Shown here: positions 14,681 to 22,899 of the stretch, in pieces
Numbering within the stretch: position 1 is the stretch's first letter
Layout: each line of letters begins with the position of its first letter
DNA from: a virus
Length of the DNA: 47,373 bases
Direction: 5' to 3' (one strand)
IMG/VR virus record: IMGVR_UViG_3300050821_007580
Span: 1 to 47,373 of that record
The notes under the pieces: model-generated
The model's input: the letters and a program-made list of their open reading frames with translations, nothing else
Told to the model about the DNA's origin: nothing
Databases searched by the model: none
Translations under genes and position numbers: made by a program

Positions 14681-15775
14681 ATGGCCGATAAAACTGTGAT
14701 GGATGAAGTGAATGCCGCGCTAGGCGATGCCTTGAGCGAGGAAGATCCGCCCGCGCCCGTTGAAATTGAAGAGGAAATTCCTGATGCAACTGGTGATGCT
14801 GAGGCGGAAGGTGACGCTGAAGGAGATGAAGGCGAAGTATCCGCAGATGCAGAAGGCGCAGAGGAAACCGATGCAGAGGCGGAAGCTCGCGGCGCGGAGC
14901 GCGATCCCCTTACCGGCAAATTCAAAAAGAAAACCGAGGCAGAAAAGCCGGCCGAAGGCGAGAAGCCGAAAGCGGCAGAGCCTAAAAAGCCCGATCCGGT
15001 CAATGATCCGATCCCTAAGGATCTCAAGAAAGATACGCAAGAGCGCATTCGCACACTGATCGACACCACCAAGGCGGTGACCGCAGAGCGCGATGAAATC
15101 AAGCAAAACTTTGATTTCATGGTCAACGGCATCCAGCAAACCGGCGCCACGCCGCAGCAATATGGCGAAACACTATCGTGGCTCGCACTGTTCAACAGCC
15201 AGGACCCCAAACAACAGGAGAAGGCGCTTGAGCTTGTGGAAACCGTGGCCGAACGCCTTGCCACGCTACTTGGGAAGGAAAGAACGGTTGGTGATCCCTT
15301 GGGAGCGCATGTGGATCTCAAAGAGGCAGTGGCTAAGGGACAGATTACTGCCCAGTATGCTAAGGAAATAGCGCGCACCCGCAACGGTCAAGCATTCCGC
15401 TCTGAAGTCAATGCAACCGCAACGCAAGACCAGCAGCGTCAACAAGCGGCGGCGGAAGAGGAGCGACAAGGCCGCGCGGCATTGACTGAGCTGGAGGCAA
15501 CACTTCAGGAGACGGACCCCGACTACGCGCGCAAGAAAGCGATTCTGGTGCCCGCGCTGAAACCCATCATGGTCACAATCCCTTGGAGCCAGAAGAAAGA
15601 CAAATTCCTGGCGGCTTATAAAGCCGTGAAGCTGCCAAGTGTTACAGTCGCGAAACCGAACGGCGCTACGGCGAACCAACCGCTCCGTGCAGGGAAGCAA
15701 CCTGCTGGAGGGCAGACTAAACAGCCCTCCAGCATGTTGGAAGCGATCAGCGGCGCTTTGGGGAGCATGAAGTGA
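14681..15775 (+). CDS. Scaffolding protein
   Basis: A 364-residue, highly charged, helical protein. The first 90 residues are very acidic (repeats of Ala-Glu-Gly-Asp), the middle is Lys/Glu-rich with DPLTGKFKKK (about 75-85), and the C-terminal half is helical (QQRQQAAAEEERQGRAALTEL), ending in a basic tail, as in phage scaffolds that bind the capsid protein through a positive C-terminus. Position between portal and capsid genes supports this. Upstream GATAGGAAACCCC resembles the leader of the Cro-like gene. Confidence 0.8.
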   Translation: MADKTVMDEVNAALGDALSEEDPPAPVEIEEEIPDATGDAEAEGDAEGDEGEVSADAEGAEETDAEAEARGAERDPLTGKFKKKTEAEKPAEGEKPKAAEPKKPDPVNDPIPKDLKKDTQERIRTLIDTTKAVTAERDEIKQNFDFMVNGIQQTGATPQQYGETLSWLALFNSQDPKQQEKALELVETVAERLATLLGKERTVGDPLGAHVDLKEAVAKGQITAQYAKEIARTRNGQAFRSEVNATATQDQQRQQAAAEEERQGRAALTELEATLQETDPDYARKKAILVPALKPIMVTIPWSQKKDKFLAAYKAVKLPSVTVAKPNGATANQPLRAGKQPAGGQTKQPSSMLEAISGALGSMK

Positions 15776-16488
15776 GGGACTACTCCAAAGTTTTGCTGGC
15801 AACCCCCATCCGTGGCAACCAGACCGTCACGCTCTACACTGCGGGGGTGATCCAGGCAACCGGCTTACACGGCGGCTGGTTACCGTTGGCCGGCCAATCG
15901 GATATCTACGTCGCGCGTAACGTGCTTGCGAATGAATTTCTGAATCGCAAAGAGTTTGACACCTTAGTGTGCGTCGATAGCGATATCGGCTTCACACGCC
16001 AGGACCTTCAAAACTTACTGGACACCGAAGAGCCCTTTGTCAGCGGGCTCTACACCGACAAATGCCAGCCGCCGATGCCTTTTTGTCGGGACAACAACGG
16101 CATGAACGTGCCATTGGAGGATATTCCGAAGCAAGGACTTCTCAAAGCGCGCTTCGTGCCCGGCGGCTTCGTCAAGATCGAACGCGTGGTGCTGCAAACG
16201 TTGATCGACAAGCAGATGGTGGCTTCCTACGGCGGCGGTAAGTATCATCAATTCTTCTTCGGCCGTATTGTCATGGACAACCTGTTGTCGGAGGATTATT
16301 CGTTTTCCGATTTGGTGTGGAGCGCCGGGATTCAGCCGTGGATCAACTGCGGCATTCGCTTGAACCATGATGGGCGTACGCTGGACCCGCAACCGCCTCA
16401 ATTGAAGACCGATACGATCACGACGGAGGCGATATCGTTACCGCCCCCGGCCGCGCTAAACGGAGCGGGCGTGCATGCAGCAGCTTAG
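15772..16488 (+). CDS. Glycosyltransferase-like protein (GT-A fold)
   Basis: A 238-residue protein that resembles GT-A glycosyltransferases encoded by phages: an N-terminal LLATPIRG strand, the DxD-type metal/nucleotide-sugar motif in VCVDSDIGF (about 66-74), then PFVSGLYTDK and a C-terminal RLNHDGRT segment typical of the acceptor side. It starts with GTG in the scaffold stop (GTGA) and overlaps the next glycosyltransferase by 14 bases. The pair may modify a virion protein or a host surface sugar; the acceptor is not known. Confidence 0.78.
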   Translation: MRDYSKVLLATPIRGNQTVTLYTAGVIQATGLHGGWLPLAGQSDIYVARNVLANEFLNRKEFDTLVCVDSDIGFTRQDLQNLLDTEEPFVSGLYTDKCQPPMPFCRDNNGMNVPLEDIPKQGLLKARFVPGGFVKIERVVLQTLIDKQMVASYGGGKYHQFFFGRIVMDNLLSEDYSFSDLVWSAGIQPWINCGIRLNHDGRTLDPQPPQLKTDTITTEAISLPPPAALNGAGVHAAA

Positions 16489-17338
16489 CATATGCATTCC
16501 CACGTTCAACCGCGCGCCGTTCCTGAAATGGACCTTAGAGAAGACGGAAGCGGACTTTCCCGATGCGAAGCTGATTGTTTCGGACAATTCTTCGAAGGAT
16601 GACACCCCACACGTACCGTTCAAGGGCCGCTATATTCGGCAGCAAACCAATATAGGCGCTTTCCCCAACATGCGCGCTGCGCTCTTGGCTTCACACACCA
16701 AGTATGCGATGTATCTGGGGGATGATGACTACTTGCTGCCGGGTGAAGTGCAAAAAGGCATCGATTTTTTGGAAGCCAACCCCACGGTGCTCGCGTATTA
16801 CGCGCCGTGTCAACTCTACAACGAAGTGGAGCAGCGCTCGGAATGGGACGCGTTCTATCCGGCGGAAGATGAAACCTTCACGCGCGCGGATTTGCTTTGG
16901 AATTTCGTCATGCACAAGCATGTATGGCCGGAGCATGCGATCTACCGACGCGAACGTCTGGAAGAAATCATGCAGCCGCGCACTCAAGCCTATTGGTGCT
17001 TCGTCGATCTTGCTAACGCGGCGGTGCGCGGTCCGGTACACTTCGCGAAGACCCCGTATTACCGGAACTTGACGGGGCACCCCGTTGGCGGCCGGGCGAA
17101 GCTAGGGGATCAGCAGTGTCTGACGGATTTCGACTCGTATCGGACGGGCTTGGAGCTGCTAGCACACGATATATTCCAAAGCAATTTGAAGGATATCGAG
17201 CTGAAGAAGAGCATCAACGATATGATCCGGCAATTTATGTGGAGCCGGTACGAAGTTGCGGCTCGCATCTTGGGAGCGCAGAATCGCACCGTTGAATCGG
17301 AAGTCATGAAGAAGCGCATGGAGATTTCCAGTTACTGA
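16475..17338 (+). CDS. Family 2-like glycosyltransferase
   Basis: A 287-residue GT2-type enzyme. SICIPTFNRAPFLKWTLE (5-22) is the nucleotide-binding start of the GT-A fold, VSDNSSKDDT (35-44) follows, and LGDDDYLLPG (75-84) contains the DxD metal motif. The C-terminal half would bind the acceptor and is not recognisable. It would transfer a sugar from a nucleotide donor in the host cytoplasm. It overlaps the preceding glycosyltransferase and is followed by a phosphatase-like gene, forming a cassette between scaffold and capsid genes. Confidence 0.85.
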   Translation: MQQLSICIPTFNRAPFLKWTLEKTEADFPDAKLIVSDNSSKDDTPHVPFKGRYIRQQTNIGAFPNMRAALLASHTKYAMYLGDDDYLLPGEVQKGIDFLEANPTVLAYYAPCQLYNEVEQRSEWDAFYPAEDETFTRADLLWNFVMHKHVWPEHAIYRRERLEEIMQPRTQAYWCFVDLANAAVRGPVHFAKTPYYRNLTGHPVGGRAKLGDQQCLTDFDSYRTGLELLAHDIFQSNLKDIELKKSINDMIRQFMWSRYEVAARILGAQNRTVESEVMKKRMEISSY

Positions 17339-17363
17339 AGCTGCCGAAAACGCCAAGATCGAC

Positions 17364-18002
17364 ATGGATAGGGCACTTGAGGAAACTCAAGACGAAGCGC
17401 CGATCTATGTGATGCGTCATGGGCGCACGGCGTTGGACGCTCTGGACCGCTCGGACGGGTGGCTCGATTTCCCGCTGACGGATGACGGCCGGCGGGGGAT
17501 CATGCCGGCGCAGCAATTTTTGAAATCGATGCCCACGCCCATTGCGTGCATCTACACACCCTCCCTCAAGCGCACCACGGAAACGGCGGACATCATCAAA
17601 TCCGGCATGGGGAGCAAGCCCGCCAAGATCATCGTGAGCGATGAAGCGCGCACTTGGAATTTAGGGATCGAGCTGATCGGTAGTAAGAAGCAACCGGCAA
17701 AGCCGATCGTTAAATTTTATATGCGCCACCCAGACAAAACACCCAAGGACGGCGAATCGCTGAATGATTTTCGCAAGCGGTTTCTCACTTGGTTCAAAGA
17801 GCAAATAGCCGAACAGAAAGACGGCCCGATTTTGATGGTGGTATCAGGCAGCAATATCCGCGAGATTAGCCAGCTCTTGACCGGCAATCGCGATCTACTC
17901 GATTTGGATGAAGGCGGCTTGCTGAAACTGCAGCCCATCGGCAAGATGTGGCACGGTAGCGTCGTCATGGGCGGCAAAAACAACCCGGATGAGGAGTCAT
18001 AG
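17364..18002 (+). CDS. Histidine-phosphatase-like protein lacking the second histidine
   Basis: A 212-residue protein of the phosphoglycerate mutase/histidine phosphatase fold. It has the RHG motif (R18-H19-G20) with the phosphate-accepting histidine, and YTPSLKRTTETADI (64-77) matching the SxLxRAxQTA motif. The second catalytic histidine, normally in a VSHGG-like loop, is replaced: residues 158-166 read MVVSGSNIR. It may be inactive, use another residue, or bind phosphorylated ligands. It follows two glycosyltransferases, so a role in sugar-phosphate handling is possible but unproven. Start ATG preferred although the ribosome binding site is weak. Confidence 0.82.
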   Translation: MDRALEETQDEAPIYVMRHGRTALDALDRSDGWLDFPLTDDGRRGIMPAQQFLKSMPTPIACIYTPSLKRTTETADIIKSGMGSKPAKIIVSDEARTWNLGIELIGSKKQPAKPIVKFYMRHPDKTPKDGESLNDFRKRFLTWFKEQIAEQKDGPILMVVSGSNIREISQLLTGNRDLLDLDEGGLLKLQPIGKMWHGSVVMGGKNNPDEES

Positions 18003-18004
18003 CA

Positions 18005-18448
18005 ATGGCTGATTTTACGCCGAAGAAGGTATCGACCGAGAAAGGTAAGGCTACGGGATCGCTACCGTCAGGCAGTGATCCGGAACACCAAGAGCCGCCA
18101 ACGCTCTATTTGGGGCACCATCACCTGGCGAAGCTTGGCATGGATAAAATGCCGGCGGTCGGCTCCAAGATCAAGATTAGCGGGCTCGCGCATGTGGGCT
18201 CTACCAGCGAAAGTGATCGGGCGGCGGAACCCGGCGAGAAGGGGGGTGCTGGCAAACGACGCAGTATGACGTTGCATCTCCACAAAATGGAGATGGGCGC
18301 GGACGGGGCCGGGGATGCAAGTGACGAAAGTCAAAAAGAAGGCATGAAGTCGGAAATCGACAAAGCGCTGACCAAGCATGCCGGCAGCGAATCGAAGAAA
18401 GGGCAGAAGGAAGGCAAAGCCCCTGCAGTACGGGCCGGCGGAGATTGA
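18005..18448 (+). CDS. Capsid-staple-like or decoration protein
   Basis: A 147-residue protein. The core TLYLGHHHLAKLGMDKMPAV (about 33-52) followed by GSKIKISGLAHV and, after a charged loop, RRSMTLHLHKMEMG resembles the small beta-rich capsid staple proteins of tailed phages, which clasp neighbouring capsid subunits. The C-terminus (100-147) is a charged helix (EGMKSEIDKALTKHAGSESK) and low-complexity. The location just before the capsid region fits. The similarity is from memory of the pattern, so the call is moderate. Confidence 0.6.
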   Translation: MADFTPKKVSTEKGKATGSLPSGSDPEHQEPPTLYLGHHHLAKLGMDKMPAVGSKIKISGLAHVGSTSESDRAAEPGEKGGAGKRRSMTLHLHKMEMGADGAGDASDESQKEGMKSEIDKALTKHAGSESKKGQKEGKAPAVRAGGD

Positions 18449-18450
18449 CT

Positions 18451-19248
18451 ATGGATTTTCCCTTTACCGGCACGGTGAGCATTCCGCAATCCCCGCCCTT
18501 GGGCGCTGCATCGCTTGGCTATCGCACTTGCCAGTTCAATGTAACTCCGCAAGCGTCTGATATCACGCACGCGAATGATCCCTCCTTCAAGTTTTCGGAC
18601 GGCCCTTACTACGGTGCGCGGCCCAATTGGACCGATCCAGTGCTGGCTACCACGGTCAACGGTGCGCTCTCGCTTAATAACACCGGAACGGCGGCCGGGT
18701 ATATCGCATCGCAGATGCAGACTTCTATTGCTGGATCGCTCGGCTATCTGTCCGCGGCCAAGGGCTTTTACGTTAAGACCCGCTATGCCCTCTCCAATGC
18801 CGATCCAGACCATTGGGATGCTTTCTATTTGAATCCCATGGAGAAGGTCAACGGCGCCTTGAGCTATGGAGAGATTGACATTCAGGAAGGCGGATACAGC
18901 AAATCCGGAGGGATGTTCTCTACGATAATTCAATGGCTTGGGCCTTACGTCACCGGAGTTGGCTATGGCAAGGGGCTACAGCAAAGCATGTTTACGGCCC
19001 CCGCGATTGACCCGACGAAGCCGCACGACTACGGGGTGAGCTACAACCCCATTCGCAAACTGCTGATCTACGATTGTGATGACGTGCCCACGTTTACCGT
19101 GGACACGACACAAAAAGACCCCAATGGTAATGTGATCGATGACGGGATCCGGAACTACCATTACTATATGATTTTGTGCCCGCAGAGTCACGGTAAGAAC
19201 GTTCCATACTCCATGCTCATCAGTAACCTGCAGGCGTGGACACCCTAA
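18451..19248 (+). CDS. GH16-like beta-glucanase/lectin-fold protein
   Basis: A 265-residue protein with the hallmark of family 16 glycoside hydrolases: GEIDIQE, the E-x-D-x-x-E catalytic motif, with E141, D143 and E146. The surroundings also fit the concanavalin A-like jelly roll: FYVKTRYALS (strand before the active site), HWDAFYLNP, and HDYGVSYNPIRKLLIYDCDD near the C-terminus. No signal peptide. GH16 enzymes cleave beta-1,3/1,4-glucans or agar-like polymers. I chose ATG 18451 because GGAG lies seven bases upstream; a TTG six bases earlier is less likely. It sits directly ahead of the major capsid gene, so a virion-borne enzyme or capsid-attached lectin is suggested. Confidence 0.75.
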   Translation: MDFPFTGTVSIPQSPPLGAASLGYRTCQFNVTPQASDITHANDPSFKFSDGPYYGARPNWTDPVLATTVNGALSLNNTGTAAGYIASQMQTSIAGSLGYLSAAKGFYVKTRYALSNADPDHWDAFYLNPMEKVNGALSYGEIDIQEGGYSKSGGMFSTIIQWLGPYVTGVGYGKGLQQSMFTAPAIDPTKPHDYGVSYNPIRKLLIYDCDDVPTFTVDTTQKDPNGNVIDDGIRNYHYYMILCPQSHGKNVPYSMLISNLQAWTP

Positions 19249-19252
19249 CGAT

Positions 19253-19280
19253 TTGACATCCGATGGGCGGTTGGCATAGG
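19253..19280 (+). promoter_or_regulatory. Possible promoter ahead of the capsid gene
   Basis: TTGACA (19253-19258), a perfect -35 hexamer, lies in the 144-base noncoding gap before the capsid gene. CATAGG 16 bases later is a poor -10. The gap is unusual in an operon where genes normally overlap. The rest of the gap holds no visible gene. Confidence 0.35.
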
Positions 19281-19392
19281 CTTCCGCACTATCAGTGACT
19301 GTATGTCGTGATCGCGCCAGCTCGGCACCTGGCAAATTCTAGGCTCGTCACTCCTGGGAAGAACGCAATGTTTTTCCATTTCAGGAGTTACC

Positions 19393-20463
19393 ATGCCTTT
19401 TACCACAGAACAGCTTGCCTACGCGGGTACGGCCGCGATCAACTATTTCCTCCGGAACGATCCGATAGACAACGTTAATATCGCCCGCCCCCTCATCAAA
19501 AAGCTGATGGAGGAAAAGAAGCCCTACGTTGGCGGCCTTCAGTACGTAGTGGAACAGCTCCGCTACAGCAACGATTCGAATTTCCAGTCCTACTTCGGCG
19601 ACACTCAAGTCACCTACAACCGTAAGCGCACGCTGCAACAGGCGAAGTACACGTGGGGCAGCTTCCATGATGGCTTTGGGCTCAACGAAGATGAGCTGAC
19701 GCAAAACGGGATCGTGATGACGGACGATAAATCGTCCGTGCCGACCGAAGCGGAGAAGGTTCAGCTCACGAATCTTCTGCAAGAAAATTCTGAAACATTG
19801 AAGCTGGGTTTTCAAGAAAACTTCGACTACATGCTGCATCTGGATGGTACGCAGTCCGCGACCAACATCCCCGGCTTGGACCTTCTGGTTTCCACCACAC
19901 CGACCGTTTCGCAGGTGGTCGGCGGCCTAGATCAGTCGATCTATACGTGGTGGCAGAACACTGCCATCACCGGCATCTCGACAACCACAGCCGGCAACTT
20001 GGTCCAGCAGATGGAAATCGGCTGGCGTGATTGCACCCGCTATGGCGGGATGGCGCCGAACTACATCTTGGTTGGTGAACTTTTCTTGGATGCCTACCGA
20101 CTGGATGCCAAGAACACCATCAATCGCACGGTGTACATGAAGGATGACGCAGAGCCGACCAAGCTGGACGCATCGGTTGGCGAAGGCATACGCACCGGCA
20201 TGTACTTCAAGAACATCGAAATCATCTGGGACCCGGTAATGACGGTGCTTGATGGGCTCTACGCGCCGACCATCCCTTGGGAGAAGCGTTGCTACTTTCT
20301 GAACACGAAGTTCCTGAAGCTGCGCCCGATCCAAGGCCACTGGATGATTAACCGGACCCCGCCGCGGGTGTACGACCGCTATGTGCATTATTTTGCGCTG
20401 ACGGCCAAAGCCGCACTGACAACGGGCAAGCGCAACGCGCACGCCGTTCTCAGCATCGCGTAA
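19393..20463 (+). CDS. Major capsid protein
   Basis: A 356-residue protein of the HK97-fold major capsid kind. N-terminal arm (1-45), an E-loop-like segment with KRTLQQAKYTWGSFHDGFGL (about 78-97), a helical spine with ENFDYMLHLDG (138-148), and a C-terminal P/A-domain region with IIWDPVMTVLDGLYAPTIPW and a final KLRPIQGHW strand. AGGAG seven bases upstream of the ATG is a strong ribosome binding site, and a terminator follows two genes later, as expected for the most abundant virion protein. It assembles on the scaffold into the procapsid. Confidence 0.88.
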   Translation: MPFTTEQLAYAGTAAINYFLRNDPIDNVNIARPLIKKLMEEKKPYVGGLQYVVEQLRYSNDSNFQSYFGDTQVTYNRKRTLQQAKYTWGSFHDGFGLNEDELTQNGIVMTDDKSSVPTEAEKVQLTNLLQENSETLKLGFQENFDYMLHLDGTQSATNIPGLDLLVSTTPTVSQVVGGLDQSIYTWWQNTAITGISTTTAGNLVQQMEIGWRDCTRYGGMAPNYILVGELFLDAYRLDAKNTINRTVYMKDDAEPTKLDASVGEGIRTGMYFKNIEIIWDPVMTVLDGLYAPTIPWEKRCYFLNTKFLKLRPIQGHWMINRTPPRVYDRYVHYFALTAKAALTTGKRNAHAVLSIA

Positions 20464-20501
20464 CTGCCACCGTCACCCACTTTTAAAGAGGAAAAGCACA
20501 C

Positions 20502-21185
20502 ATGCAAGTTTTACTCACGACAGGCACCTTGCTCGGTAGCCAGCCGATCTATCTTCCTTATGACAAGGCGCCGGTTCCCTTCGGTGACCCGCTCGCGGCC
20601 ACTTGGACGGCGGCAACGCCAACCGTGGTTACGGTGCCGGGGTATCAGCCTACGAACGGAGATGCGGTTGCGCTCTCGATTGCCGGCACCTCCGGCTTCT
20701 TGAGTTCCTTGTCGGGGCTCACTACCATCTCGGCGCAGCTCAACACTACCTACTATGTGTCTTCGGCATCTACCGACACTTTCACCCTCTCGACGCAGAA
20801 GGCTTCCGCTGCGACGCCCGCCGGGGTGCTGTCGATGATTACCACCGGCATGCAGTTGGGCGGTCAGAACTTCGTCCACTTGCTCTCCAATCAGCCGGAT
20901 GGAACCACCCTTCCGTTCAAGCCGGGCAATACGGTGCTCGCCATGAACGGCGGGTACGCGGGAGCGATCGCCACTGGTAGCGCGGGGTACGGCAACGTCA
21001 CGCTGATGGGGGCGCCTGACCTCAACACGACGCTGGCTACCGGTACTTACGGGGCGCCGCTTGGCCCCAGCACCTTCGCCGTGATTGCCACCATCGGTTT
21101 TGGTGCGCCGAAACTGGTCCAGTTGAGCAGCGACTGGATCGTGGCTTCCGGCTCCACATCGACGTTGATTCTTCTCCAAAACTAA
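20502..21185 (+). CDS. Structural protein, beta-rich (putative head decoration)
   Basis: A 227-residue protein rich in Thr, Ser, Gly and Val, with repeated beta-strand-like stretches such as TYYVSSASTDTFTLSTQ, a segment seen in phage Ig-like and head-decoration proteins. AAAGAGG upstream of the ATG supports the start. It follows the capsid gene and precedes a terminator, so high expression is likely. I do not recognise a family. Confidence 0.7.
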   Translation: MQVLLTTGTLLGSQPIYLPYDKAPVPFGDPLAATWTAATPTVVTVPGYQPTNGDAVALSIAGTSGFLSSLSGLTTISAQLNTTYYVSSASTDTFTLSTQKASAATPAGVLSMITTGMQLGGQNFVHLLSNQPDGTTLPFKPGNTVLAMNGGYAGAIATGSAGYGNVTLMGAPDLNTTLATGTYGAPLGPSTFAVIATIGFGAPKLVQLSSDWIVASGSTSTLILLQN

Positions 21186-21199
21186 ACGAGGTACCCCAA

Positions 21200-21553
21200 G
21201 TGCGATACGAGAAGGTGAAAGTGACGCGCGACACCAATACGGTGCACAATCGCGCGGTACCATCATGGGAAATCCCCATGCTGGAATGGGTGTTCGATGA
21301 AGGCAATGTCGTGAGGCTGGGGGAGTTTGTCACGCCTGTGCATGGCAAGCTCATCAATCGCGAATACCCCAGCGCCGTGGATGAGCTGGACCGATTGACC
21401 AAAGTGTACGGCTCTGACCCCAAGAGCGGAGTGCCGCATGCATTTTCGGTGTATGGCAATGCGCGGGCGGGTGTCAGGACGTTGCAGAAAATGATTGATG
21501 ACGCGAAGGCGGCGGACAGGGAGGCTATTGCCGCCGATGAACTGTTGAATTGA
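21200..21553 (+). CDS. 117-residue hypothetical virion-module protein
   Basis: Starts with GTG (MRYEKVKVTRDTNTVHNRAV); GAGG lies about ten bases upstream. Mixed alpha/beta with PSWEIPMLEWVFDEGNVV near residues 21-38 and a helical C-terminus (RTLQKMIDDAKAADREAIAA). It ends just before a strong terminator. Likely a head-completion or virion accessory protein by position only. Confidence 0.65.
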   Translation: MRYEKVKVTRDTNTVHNRAVPSWEIPMLEWVFDEGNVVRLGEFVTPVHGKLINREYPSAVDELDRLTKVYGSDPKSGVPHAFSVYGNARAGVRTLQKMIDDAKAADREAIAADELLN

Positions 21554-21561
21554 TTGGGGTT

Positions 21562-21612
21562 CCTATCGCTGCCGATAGGATTACGGCCCCGGCTTCAAGC
21601 CGGGGCCTTTTT
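21562..21612 (+). terminator. Double-hairpin rho-independent terminator in the late operon
   Basis: A first hairpin CCTATCG/CGATAGG (21562-21579) is followed by a 10-bp stem GGCCCCGGCT with a TCA loop and AGCCGGGGCC (21585-21607), then TTTTT. The next gene starts 16 bases later on the same strand, so this limits but need not stop transcription of the tail genes. Confidence 0.9.
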
Positions 21613-21627
21613 GCATAGGGGTTTCAC

Positions 21628-22899
21628 ATGCCTGTAGTTATCGGTGGTCAAGGCGATGTCGTTGACCCCAGCGCATGGCAGGATGCCGCCGGCAACGTGC
21701 CGCCGAGAGAATTCAGCAACGTCCCTTACAACGTCAACTTTCCTTTGAATGGCGATGGCCGCTACTGGTTTCAGACCAACACCTTTGCGACCAATACGAG
21801 CGGGCCGATTACCTTCATCGGCAATCCGGCTTTCGCCTCTACCGGCAGCGTCAACCTGCAATGGAGTGTGGTCCAGGCAGCGAACGATGGCAGTACGCCC
21901 AAGCTTGCTTATCTGACAAGCGCCGGGGTTTGGACAACGGCAACGCTATCGAGCGCAGGCGCGCAACATGGCGGCATCCAGAACGGGCAGATTATTGTCC
22001 CTTTGAATACGCTGTCCACAGTCGCGCAGCTTCAGGTACAGATTTACTCCACAGGCGGCATCTCCAGCGCCTCCGCGTTGCCGTACCAGATCGCGGTTGC
22101 AATCACGCGCAACCAGAACGAAGGGCTGTCATGGGATAACCCGAACCCCTTCAATCCAGTCAACTACAACGCGGCGTGCATGGATAATGTGGTACCAACC
22201 GCTACCATGTCGTCGCTCTCGGCGCGCATCTTAGTGCGGCTGGGGTTTGCCAATCAGGCGACGAATCCACCGCCCGGCATGGCGTTATTGGTCCAGGATT
22301 TTTTGACGAGCGCTCAGACGTACCTATATAAGCGGTACCTCCAGCTACACACCAAGCGACTGTTTCGTTGGAAGGTCAATCCCGGTCAGCGCTTCTACTC
22401 GCTGAAAGACAACGATGAGGATGTGCTGTGCAATTTCACGATGGATCCGTTGAAGAGCATCGAATGGGCGGGGATTCAGGATACGCGCAATGTGTGGTAT
22501 CCGCTGATTCAAGGCATTCCGCCACAGCTCTATACGATGATTACCAAACCGTGGCGACCCGCGCGCTACGATATTCGGCAAGCGATCGAACTCTACCCGA
22601 TGCCAGATCAAACGTATTGGCTATGGATCAAGGGGCATTTTGGATTGACTTCGTTTATCAATCCCACGGACACCACAACCCTCGATAGCGAGTTGGTATT
22701 TTTGCATGCGTTGGCAAATGCCAAGGCGCACTACGGGCAACCGGATGCCAACAATATCGAAGCGCAAGCGAATGCCTATCGCGCGGAGCTGATTGCAGGC
22801 ACGCATCAAACCGCCCACTACTTGCCGGGGACGATCGCGGTACCGCCGGCTGTACGCCCGACGTTGATTCAATTCGATCCGGCGGGCGGCGGTGCATGA
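21628..22899 (+). CDS. Head-to-tail adaptor with N-terminal beta domain
   Basis: A 423-residue protein in two parts. Residues 1-185 are beta-rich (TGSVNLQWSVVQAANDGSTP), an extension not usual for an adaptor. Residues 195-400 look like a podovirus adaptor: SARILVRLGF, then a helix (MALLVQDFLTSAQTYLYKRY), RFYSLKDNDE, IEWAGIQDTR, and a C-terminal helix pair (ELVFLHALANAKAHYGQPDA). It would connect portal to nozzle. Its stop overlaps the nozzle start (ATGA). The ATG follows AGGGG. Confidence 0.75.
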   Translation: MPVVIGGQGDVVDPSAWQDAAGNVPPREFSNVPYNVNFPLNGDGRYWFQTNTFATNTSGPITFIGNPAFASTGSVNLQWSVVQAANDGSTPKLAYLTSAGVWTTATLSSAGAQHGGIQNGQIIVPLNTLSTVAQLQVQIYSTGGISSASALPYQIAVAITRNQNEGLSWDNPNPFNPVNYNAACMDNVVPTATMSSLSARILVRLGFANQATNPPPGMALLVQDFLTSAQTYLYKRYLQLHTKRLFRWKVNPGQRFYSLKDNDEDVLCNFTMDPLKSIEWAGIQDTRNVWYPLIQGIPPQLYTMITKPWRPARYDIRQAIELYPMPDQTYWLWIKGHFGLTSFINPTDTTTLDSELVFLHALANAKAHYGQPDANNIEAQANAYRAELIAGTHQTAHYLPGTIAVPPAVRPTLIQFDPAGGGA

